Assembly (NCBI GenBank): GCA_907165275.2
Contig: OU015649.1
Location: forward strand, 7,036,001-7,100,000
From: Zygaena filipendulae
Lineage: Eukaryota > Arthropoda > Insecta > Lepidoptera > Zygaenidae
DNA length: 64,000 nt
Direction of reading: 5' to 3'
Shown here: positions 43,843 to 52,101 of the stretch, piece after piece
Numbering within the stretch: the stretch's first letter is position 1
Layout: every line of letters begins with the position of its first letter
Program-made: the position numbers and the translations under genes
Notes under the pieces: model-generated
Databases searched by the model: none
The model's input: only the letters and a program-made list of their open reading frames with translations
What the model was told of the DNA's origin: nothing

Positions 43843-46215
43843 CAGTAGTAGGAGAACGAGCTGGCCTTGCCTGCGGAGGGCGTTTAATATTTTTAATTGA
43901 GTTTTTAGCGTTTCTCCTTTTAAGTCGTACTGCTACTACATTTCGCGGTATTTCCCCGGTTACCACAGTTTTTTCATAGTGAGGTTTATCCTTACTACGT
44001 CTGATATTTTTATCGTCTAATTCAACCTTAAAATCGGATTCAGATGAAATTTTTATTGGGCTTTTAGGGTTCAAATTACTATTTTTATTTCCTTTTCGTT
44101 GTCTTTCGTCCACATTTACGACTAATGAGCTTGAATAATTTTTATGAAGGACGTTTAATTTTATCCTAGGTAAGGTATCGGCGTTTGTATTTCTTTCTTC
44201 GTCATTTATGTGATCTAAACGAAGTCTTGTCGGATTGTCAACTAAAATTTTATCTGTCTCACAATTATCATAGTCAAGTTTATTTGTTTTCAGTGTATTA
44301 CTAGAGTCATACTGTTCTGTTTGTAATGGTTTGCGAAACTTTGTTGTCCCTACTTTGTCTGATGTATTTTGAATGACAGTATAAGCTAATCTATTAGTAC
44401 AATTAACAAGAGGACGTGGCATCCGAGCTCCTAAACCAAAATCGGTTTTCTCTAAAATTTCCTGACCGTGTCCTAAGGTTATAGGTACCTTAACGCGGGT
44501 TTCGCTGTGAGGATCTAATCGAATTTCATGTATTGGTTTGTACAGAATAGGTATGTCTGTATCGCACGTATGTAATACTTGATTTTTCATATCGATAGTA
44601 GCGTCTAGTTGTTTTAGTAAGTCTGAACCGATTAAACCATCATATCGATCATCTACTTGAAATATGTAAAATTTGTGCATAGTGTTGTTTTTTAACGTCT
44701 TTAATGAAGGTATAAGTATAGCTTCATTATGATGGCTGCTAGTATGTGCACTAACTACCTGAAATGGTTCGTAAATTTTATAATTTGAAAAGAACTCGTT
44801 AGCTTTTGCGGGACTAATGAAAGATCGCGTGCTGCCCGTGTCGATCATAAATCGTGAATTTATTTCGGGGATTTCTATATGTGGGAGTCTCAGAGTACTA
44901 TCGAAATTAAGATGTATTGTTACGGGCTGTTGGTATGTATCTGAGGCCGTTTCTAGATAATATGTCTCAAAAACTTTCTCATCATTTTGTACCGGTTGTT
45001 CTTGTTCGTACTCAGCATACTGGTTCTCATCATATTCGTTGTATACAGGTATATCATTATTGTCACAATAATCAGGGCTATAGTCGTAGTCATAAAGTTC
45101 ATTATTATGAAAAACATTTTGCTGTGAACCTTCGATAAAGTTTTGTTTTAGTGGTGGTGCAGTACGCATCGACACATCAGTATTATAATCTAGCTTTTGA
45201 ACAGGTTTATTGAAGTGAGGATTATTATTTAATTGTGGGTGGTACCCTTGCGGAATACCAAATTTAAAGTTTGGGTTATTATTATTAAGTTGTGGGTGAT
45301 AGCCTCCTTGTGGAATGCCAAATTTAAAGTTTTGATTGTTATTGTTAAATTGAGGACGATATCCTCCTTGTGGGATGCCAAATTTAAAATTGGGATTACC
45401 ATGATTATTATTAAATTGAGGTCGGTATCCTCCTTGTGGATGGTTAAAATTGTTTTGGTTACCATAAGGAGAAAAACCAAATTTAAAATTTTGCTGCATC
45501 GGTAGTTGCGATGCTGGTATTTTAAAACCAAAATTATTATTTATTGGCTGCGCAAATTTAGCATGATTTTGATAAAAAGAAGAATTTTGTGCTGGATTTG
45601 ACGGTTGAAAATTCTTATAATTTGGTCTATCTTTATTTTTTGAATCGTATTGAAACTGAACATTAACTTCTTCTGTTACTATTGATAATGCATTCTCTAA
45701 AGTAAGGTTAGGTGGCGTCAATCTTAACCTTATAAGCCTGATAAATTCTTTTGGCAAATTAAAAAGAAAAACATCGAAAGCAGCTTGATTATAGATAATC
45801 ATCTTTGCGGCTTTAACACCTTCATCTACGAGTAAGTTAACTTTTGAAAATAATGTACTGCGTACGTTTTGTACCCTTTTGCAGAAATCGATATAAGATT
45901 CGCCATTTTTTATTTTTAATGATTCCAACTCAATTGCGATACATTCCTCTGAACGTGGATCTCCAAAATGTTGAATGAAAACTGCCCGTAATGTATATCG
46001 TCCCTCTCGCTAAGGAGAGCGGCAGCTCTACCAGTCAATCTACTTGTAATACATTGGAAAAAGTAAGCTAATTGTACCGGATTATTTGGACCACCAAAGT
46101 TAATCAAAACGTATTCACATTTTTTAATAAAAAAATTTAGCAAGTTGGGCTCTCCATCATATTTTGGTATTAAATTTAGAATATCTTTCGGTATCACCTG
46201 AACACTTTGAGCCAT
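43799..46215 (-). pseudogene. gag-protease frame with an internal pol deletion and one frameshift
   Basis: gag starts at ATG 46215 (MAQSVQVIPKDILNLIPKYD). The frame is lost at about 45980-46000, and the downstream frame (to 43799) resumes the same gag domain. A Gln/Asn-rich stretch with four or so repeats of a (PNFKFGIPQGGYxPQxNN) unit follows (about 45480-45220). Then comes a retropepsin-like protease with MIDTGSTRSFIS (about 44855-44820) and a GLIGSDLL motif (about 44640). The text reaches RLRLDHINDEE, the usual entry to pol, and passes straight to NTNADTLPRIKL, which looks like the end of RNase H. A Lys/Arg-rich pol C-terminus follows and stops at 43799. The deletion is in frame, so gag, protease and the pol tail are fused. 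RT, RNase H and integrase catalytic cores are absent. Confidence 0.85.
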
Positions 46216-47104
46216 TTTTTAAATTTATATTCACTTTAACACAACAAGTACTATAATAAAAGACACACACAATTTAATTCTTAACGCTAAAAATTATTAA
46301 AATTATTTCATAGAGATATAGAGTGATAGAGTCACAAATTATTTAAACAAATTTAATATAAGAACTATATATTTTATTTTAATGTTGTATTTTGTAACTA
46401 AAAATAATTATTCAAACAATTTATTCTTAATTTAATATACCGATTCAGTGTAATATCTTAATATCCTAAATATAAAATAGAGCAAAGTATTTAAAATCAA
46501 ATAGATTTGTTATTTGATTAAAATATTCGTAATTATGTACCGATGAAGTGTACGACCTATAAACTAAATTATACCGATGTAGTGTATAAAATAGAGCAAG
46601 GTATTTAAAATCAAATAGATTTGTTATTTGATTAAAATATTCGTAATTATGTACCGATGAAGTGTACGATCTATAAAACTAAATTATACCGATGTAGTGT
46701 ATAAAATAGAGCAAAGTATTTAAAATCAAATAGATTTGTTATTTGATTAAAATATTCTTAATTATGTACCGATGAAGTGTACGATCTATAAACTAAGTTA
46801 TACCGATTTAGTGTATGTTTGCCTATTTTTGTGCAATCAGATAACGTTACTTGAGCGATTTTCTGTCTCTATAGTAACATTTAATATTTGGAAGTCATAG
46901 GGAAAGCAAAGGAAGTAAAGGTTGTACTCACAAGCCACCCATGTCTTCCAGCAATGGTCCTGGTCCTGGTCACCTTGGAGTCTTATTTATTTGGTTCGTA
47001 TGGATACCCTTTCACACGCCGAACACGCACTTCAGACCGATTTTTGTGTCTTCGAGAGCACGAGCACGACGATAGGATATAGAGGGTATCCTACCGGCTG
47101 CGCC
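46216..47104 (-). other. Errantivirus-like 5' leader (889 bp) with tandem repeats
   Basis: Untranslated leader between the 5' LTR and the gag ATG. At 46471-46812 it carries three copies of a unit of about 114 bp (TATAAAATAGAGCAAAGTAT, TTATTTGATTAAAATATTCG, ATTATGTACCGATGAAGTGT), more than 95% alike. The plus-strand frames at 46888-47161 are not genes. Packaging or splice-donor signals would be expected here but cannot be pinned. Confidence 0.75.
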
Positions 47105-47405
47105 AGACAAATCACGGTAGATCCAGGACCGCTTTTTAAAAAGCAATTTAATGCATTTTAATACGTCTTTATTGTATGACCGTTACAATAAGAATGAATG
47201 CTTAAAACTAACATTAAAACTAACATGAGTACATGAGTACATTATTCTTAATTCCTAGCACCTTATCTCTATAGGGCGGATGGACTTCGCCGTGTAGCGG
47301 GAATGCTTGCTCAGCGTCTGTGGCTGGCCACCCGGTCGTTGTCACAGTATGATAATATTTATAATATAGAGAAATTATTCAGTACTTGGTACCGTCAACA
47401 TGACT
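47105..47405 (-). repeat. Errantivirus-like 5' LTR (301 bp)
   Basis: Promoter-side LTR. It is followed outward by ATGT and then foldback sequence that continues the left arm at 41857. Confidence 0.95.
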
Positions 47406-48645
47406 ATGTTGGTATTTTTAGCATTTTATTTTTAGTTTTTTAGTTTTGTGTTTTTGGAAGTCGGTTTTAATTTTTTTGTTAAAATTTTGTTTATTTCTCG
47501 CTTTTAAGTGATTTAGTTCGTAATTTCTCTAAGTTACAATAGCCTAATGTCAACTGCTCATCACCTCTTACAAAATATTCCTTTTCCCGACGCAGGGACG
47601 TTAATTGTTGAGGAGTTCTCCTGGTACATCATCATCAGTTCCACTTCACCATATACATTGTGACGAGCATAAATTGTTTAGAAACCATATTAAAGTTAAC
47701 GAATCGGAATCTGTGAAATACCTATTATTTAGTAATTCTGATGACCATCTGTGGTCTTCATCATCAGTTTCACTTCTTCAAATTTTACTTTCCGAAAGCA
47801 AATAAACGATTTACTATAAAAAATCAAAAAATCGCTATAGGTGTACCTATAATTTTTGAAGAGTTCCCTCGATTACTCCAAGATCCCATCATCAGATCTC
47901 GACTTAGTGACAAAGGAATCAATTTGGGAGTATCCCCTATCAAACAAAAAACCAATTTTCGAAATCGCTGCAATCGGAACCCGTGAAATACGTATTATTG
48001 TTGAGTAGTTCCGATGACCATCTGTGGTCTTCATCATCAGTTCCACTTCCTCAAATTTTGCTTTCCAGAAGCAAATGAACGATTTACTATAAAAAATACC
48101 CAAATCGCTATAGGTGTGCCTATAATTTTTGAAGAGTTCCCTCGATTTCTCCAAGATCCTATCATCAGATTCCGACTTGGTGGCAATAGGACCTAATTGG
48201 GAGTAAACCCTTTCAAACAAAAAAAGAATTTTCGAAATCGGTCCAACCGTCTTCGAGTAATCGGTGAACATACATAAAAAAAAAAAAAAAAAAAAACATA
48301 CATACAATCGAACATAGAACCTCCTCCTTTTTGGAAGTCGGTTAAAAAGCGTTATCGTGAAAGATTTACTATAAAAATTTCAATAGTTTCCAAAATATTC
48401 AACCTTTAATTTTGTGAAACGGAACGTTGCAACGAAACACCAATCACAGCCAAGTTTGACACATGGCGTCACTTTTATTTTTTTAGGAAACATTTAACTC
48501 TTTCAGAGAAGGCAAAAGAAACGAAGTGCAAACAGTCAACGCACATTTTCCATTTTCTGAAGTTTTTTACTTTAAAATGCATCGGTAACATGCATTTCGA
48601 TTCTTTACTGGAACTTTTGGAAGTAAATCGACACAGTTCAACCTT

Positions 48646-48911
48646 CTTCTTCTTCTTTAATAATGGCGTCTATAATTATAATTTGCCAATGACAATGTTT
48701 CTTAATAATAACAATCTCTTCATCTACTTCTTCAATTATGGCGAATCGCCAATGACAATGTTAGATTGTTCCCCAAGTTAAAACATGGCTCTTTTGAAAG
48801 TCAGTTTCCTGCTCAGGGTCCAAAATAGATGCTGATGGCTGAAAAGTGACTGAAATAACGAAAAACGTGACACGCGTGTTTTCGATACGGCTTTCACTCG
48901 TCAACAACCCC
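48646..48911 (-). mobile_element. Retroposed fragment with (AAG)n tail and 11 bp target duplication
   Basis: AGTTCAACCTT flanks both sides (48635-48645 and 48912-48922) and occurs only once in the uninterrupted copy A (about 32044-32054). On the minus strand the insert begins GGGGTTGTTGACGAGTGAAA and ends in AAGAAGAAGAAG, as a LINE/SINE 3' fragment would. It has an internal duplicated GCCAATGACAATGTT unit (about 48686 and 48750). No coding frame was seen. Confidence 0.8.
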
Positions 48912-49106
48912 AGTTCAACCTTAATTTCGCCTTTGAATATTGAAGTTATCTGTCTGTCAGTGTCACATGACCCTGTCAATACGACATTGACATTTCTATC
49001 ACAGATTAATAAGGCGTAATTTTGAACAAGTGACGTCATTCTGCGTTTCAGTGGTAAGGTCTAAAGTAGGAATTTTGAAACGTTCTATTTCATTAATTTA
49101 TGCATA

Positions 49107-49684
49107 TGTCGGCAAGAGGGTAGTTTCATTAAAAATAACTGTTGTTTCCCGCCGTCGAATAGCGGTTGTAGAAAGTTCGTTCCCCCGCTCCACTCTATTG
49201 CCCGACTCGTCTTTGTTAGAACTTGATATAAACTGCGGGCGTAAGCGACGGTTAATTGTTATTTTGTGTTCGGTTCAGTGCAGTTATAGTGTCGTATCAG
49301 TATCATATCAAGTGATTACGTGACTATAGTGGTTACGTGTGCTGTGTCATCTAATTGTTTTGCTTAAGTAGGGAGCACGGGCAGTGGAGGTGAGCGTTCA
49401 TGCATTGTAAGGGGGCCCCATTAAACCTACACCTGGGTCGCAAGTCCCAGGCACTGCTCCGTGTTCCCTACGGATATCTGGTATAGTGTAGGTACATCTT
49501 CTAACTATGTTGTTGCGATTAATTGTAATAGTTTCTAGTACGTTCTAGATGTGTCACTCAGCTAATAGTCTTGGTCATACCTATCCCTGCCTTCAGTTAT
49601 CATCATCAGTTATTCAGCTATCTTTGCAATAGCAGATAGCTATCTGCCGTTATCTGCTACTACTTTTCCTTTCTATTTCCGACA
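49107..49684. mobile_element. Solo LTR, 578 bp, CATA target duplication
   Basis: Begins TGTCGGCAAGAGGG, ends TTCCGACA (TG...CA with TGTCGG/CCGACA inverted termini), flanked by CATA (49103-49106, 49685-49688). Copy A has the empty site TGCATATATTTTTT. It contains an initiator-like TTCGGTTCAGTGCAG near 49269 and a stable inverted pair GGGAGCACGGGCAGTG / CACTGCTCCGTGTTCCC (49371-49386, 49454-49470). No internal region remains, so it is an excision product or an unrelated TIR element with LTR-like ends. Confidence 0.7.
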
Positions 49685-49799
49685 CATATATTTTTTTTCT
49701 TTTTCTTGCTTTGTTTAAGTAGGCCATATATCTTTAAAATAGACTGAAAAAAAAAATTCATGCAAGTACCCTATTGTCAAAATTTTCGCCCATGCAATC

Positions 49800-49868
49800 A
49801 AAGATCATATAATCACTACGTTTTAAGATATGGGACTCCCATACTGTGAAATGGAATGACGCGAATTG
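49800..49868. repeat. Second copy of the 41362-41462 flank, with empty target site
   Basis: AAAGATCATATAATCACTACGTTTTAAGATATGGGACTCCCATACTG matches 41362 onward with a small deletion, then GAATGACGCGAATTGTC, which is the uninterrupted version of the AT target used by copy B. Confidence 0.75.
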
Positions 49869-50014
49869 TCAAAATTTTTGCCCTATCAATCATGGCGGAT
49901 TCCCACAAGAATAGTGCTGTTCTGCTTATATAATATAGCGAATGGTCGATTTATCGATATCGATAAAAAATCAGGAATACTACGGTTCTATAGTTTTTTT
50001 ATTTTATAGCTACG

Positions 50015-50090
50015 GAAAAAAGCACCTATGATGGCTTAATTGCTGTCGATTAAGTACTTAATGTATCTAAGCCATCATTGGTGCCTTTTT
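50015..50090. repeat. Hairpin with AAAAAGCACCTATGATGGCTTA arms
   Basis: GAAAAAAGCACCTATGATGGCTTA (50015-50038) pairs with TAAGCCATCATTGGTGCCTTTTT (50068-50090), with two mismatches. The loop contains AGTACTT palindromes. It may be a tiny foldback element. Confidence 0.6.
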
Positions 50091-51270
50091 CAGCTGCCTC
50101 AAATAAGGAAAGTAGCTGGTTGGGAGTGAGATACAACATTTGAAAAAGGTATTTTTTTTTTATTTATTGAAACACCGTCTTGTGAAACGTGGTCAAGTAG
50201 ACCACTGGACTAATACGGGTCACGGTTTTTCTTTCTGTGCGTAGGTGCGCAGCAGTTGTTTTCCAGAGGTTTTTTTTTTGTCAACCGGTCACTCGATTAC
50301 TGGAATAAATTAAAGAACACTAAATTCAATAAAATAAAATCGAATGACAATGTGGCATAAACAAATCGTTAGATTTATAATTATTACTGGCAAGCTGCAA
50401 TTTTATGCATCCTGGCTCCTGGATAAGCAACTGATTCTTGCAGTAAATCAAGGGTCCAGCTCAGGGAGAACACTTAAACATACAACTTTGCCCATAGTTT
50501 AAAACCATTTCTATTATTATCAGAATTATCACATGGTCCCCCGGTAAAAACAGCACGAATAAAATATACTTACTTATTGACTTTGACTTATTTTTTCTAA
50601 CTCAATTGCACTATTTTATTTTTATCTGCATTCAACTGCTCTATTGATTATTATTGATGGAGTTGTTCGATTGGTAAATAGGCCAAATCTTTTTTACCGG
50701 TAGCCTTTACCCAACTTTTGCACCTAAAACAAAAAAATGGATTTATCGATATCTGTAAAAAAAAGTTGGTATAGGTATTTTCCGCACTATTCACATATTC
50801 TTTCAAATCACATAATAAATTTTCAAAACAGTATTTTTGTTATTTCAAGCACTGAATAAGAATAAAAACAACTATAAATTGAATAAAATTTACGTACCGG
50901 AATGGATCAATACTATTAAATTAATAAATAATAACACAATAACAATTAATTTTTCTTTCAATTGAACCAGGCGCCAAAATTTTTACCGCTAAGACTGAGT
51001 ACTGACTGACATTGCCATAGTCTATAGCCATAGCCATAGTCTATTGCCATAGATCGAATGCCACCATTTCAACGTGGACACAATCCATAATTTTTTCTGA
51101 AGTATGGAAGTTGCGACAGCCTGGACATACGAATTACATACGAATTACTAAAATTGCCATTTAATAAAAAAGAAGAAGAAGAAGAAGACCATGTTCAATC
51201 AATTTCACGTAGGTAGCACAAACCATTCAATACAATATAATACTACTACACTCACGTAGTGATTTCCTTC
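50091..51270. other. Intergenic between phosphatidylserine synthase and Kua
   Basis: AT-rich DNA with ATCGATATCGATAA at about 49953 and a related ATCGATATCTGTAA at about 50743. A repeated CATAGTCTATTGCCATAGAT / CATAGTCTATAGCCATAG patch is at about 51017-51055, and an (AAG)n tract near 51170-51187. No gene was recognised. Confidence 0.4.
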
Positions 51271-51274
51271 TCTC

Positions 51275-51565
51275 TGACTACACCTTGCAATTTAGTGCTC
51301 TAAATCGGATACAATTTAAGATCGGTGAGTGAGAGAGAGAGAGAGCAAGTAATTACACTACACTAAATTGTACTCGACTGATGTAGGGTACATTTTAATG
51401 TAGTGTGATCATTCGCTCTCTCTCTCACTCAACGACTCTAATCCAAAAGGTTACTCAAGTCATGAATCTAGTTTTAAAACTAATTTCAAGTAAGCACCAT
51501 TAGCACCAATTTAGAGCCCTAAATTGGTGCTCTGAAATTGCAAAGTGTAATAAGCGCATTAGAGA
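51275..51565. mobile_element. Inverted-repeat MITE (TAGGGTCGGTGAGTG / AAGCGC family)
   Basis: Arms CACCTTGCAATTTAG...GATCGGTGAGTGAGAGAGAG and CTCTCTCTCTCACTCAACGAC...GCAAAGTGTAATAAGCGC are inverted. The GGTTACTCAAGTCATGAATC piece at 51452-51492 is a fragment of the 23064-23478 family lodged in the right arm. Confidence 0.65.
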
Positions 51566-51880
51566 TGGTAAGTAGGTACCAGTAACCAGGCGCGTTCCGT
51601 GGATTTGCACGAGTGCACTCGAGCGCACTCAAAGGTACCGTGGGAAGTTGTATAGAATTACCTGTGATTACCTTCTCTCTGGGTAAACTTCACCAAAAAA
51701 AAAATCTCTCTGGATCACAAACTACTTAGAGATACTACCGTATCTCTGGATTTCTCTTTACGTCGCGTCGTAGATGTCATTTCATTCTCTGTTCATTCCA
51801 TTCTCCGTCTACGCTTTACCAGAGAGAAGGTAATCACTACGTGCGCTTTACGTTTACTCTTCGAGCGATAGCCGATACAA
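51566..51880. other. Kua upstream region with duplicated patches
   Basis: CCAGAGAGAAGGTAATCACTACG at 51829-51851 also occurs at 41388-41410. CACAAACTACTTAGAGATACTACC at 51716-51739 also occurs upstream of phosphatidylserine synthase at 35807-35830. ATTACCTTCTCTCTGG is an inverted partial copy at 51667-51682. They look like shared promoter-region elements or fragments of one MITE family. Confidence 0.5.
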
Positions 51881-51896
51881 GTCTAGTTAATTTGTG
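51881..51896 (+). promoter_or_regulatory. Shared upstream motif at Kua
   Basis: GTCTAGTTAATTTGTG, exactly as at 16371 and 16503 upstream of GM130. It lies 206 bp upstream of the first candidate Kua ATG and 293 bp upstream of the second. An inverted TAAGTAGTTTGTG (51728-51716) lies 153 bp further 5'. Confidence 0.45.
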
Positions 51897-52101
51897 AGTC
51901 GATATATAGTTCTGAATTTATGTTTATTCAAACTTAATTCTCGTTTCACGTGTTTTTGTGACATTTTTATCTATCTAAATGTAATCTGAAGTATTATCAA
52001 ACTTAGATATCAAACCTACTTGATAAGAATAGATAAAATAAGATCACTTACAATTTTGTTGGCTTTGTATCGGCACTATATTGAAGTAAAGTACCTACCT
52101 A

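Larger units (their letters stand above)
41858..47405 (-). mobile_element. Errantivirus-like (gypsy/TED-type) LTR element, 5,548 bp, pol core absent
   Basis: LTRs of 301 bp (41858-42158 and 47105-47405) begin AG and end CT and show no difference when compared. The target duplication ATGT is at 41854-41857 and 47406-47409. A G-rich polypurine tract on the minus strand (42160-42170) abuts the 3' LTR. A GGCGCAGCCGGTAGGATACC stretch abuts the 5' LTR in the primer-site position. The interior has gag and protease, then env, but no RT YXDD box, RNase H or integrase motif anywhere. Full-length relatives are generally larger, so about 2 kb or more is missing. The element must depend on others for replication. 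Confidence 0.92.
41529..48345. mobile_element. Foldback element copy F2, split by the errantivirus-like element
   Basis: Left part: 41529-41857 (ACAAAACTAAAAAGCTAAAA, TACCGATTTAATCC, inner CTACCACTAATCGGTTTGAA). Right part: 47406-48345, including two copies of the GATGACCATCTGTGGTCTTC tail unit (about 47740 and 48014) and the end TTTTTGGAAGTCGGTTAAAA. The inverted arms match across the LTR element. Junctions with copy B sequence (TTAGAAAA / AAGCGTTATC) agree with uninterrupted copy A. Confidence 0.7.
41463..49772. mobile_element. AGGGTACT-type TIR element, copy B, carrying three secondary insertions
   Basis: Ends AGGGTACTTGAATGAAATTT and (inverted) AGGGTACTTGCATGAATTTT, each flanked by AT (41461-41462, 49773-49774). 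Compared with copy A at 31697-32329, it is interrupted by a foldback element (about 41529-48345, itself split by an LTR element), a 266 bp retroposed fragment (48646-48911) and a 578 bp solo LTR (49107-49684). The unoccupied form of its own target (GCGAATTGTC) is visible at 49861-49870 in the duplicated flank. Confidence 0.8.

Noticed and set aside
46471..46812. Possible CRISPR-like array (three regular repeats)
   Set aside because: Three long units of about 114 bp in direct tandem, with no spacers, inside a retroelement leader of an insect genome.
46888..47161. Overlapping plus-strand frames next to the 5' LTR of the errantivirus-like element
   Set aside because: They lie in the leader/LTR of a minus-strand element and encode no known domain.
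49371..49470. Possible structured RNA gene (stem GGGAGCACGG...)
   Set aside because: No tRNA or snRNA pattern could be completed; it lies inside the solo LTR and is better explained as LTR structure.
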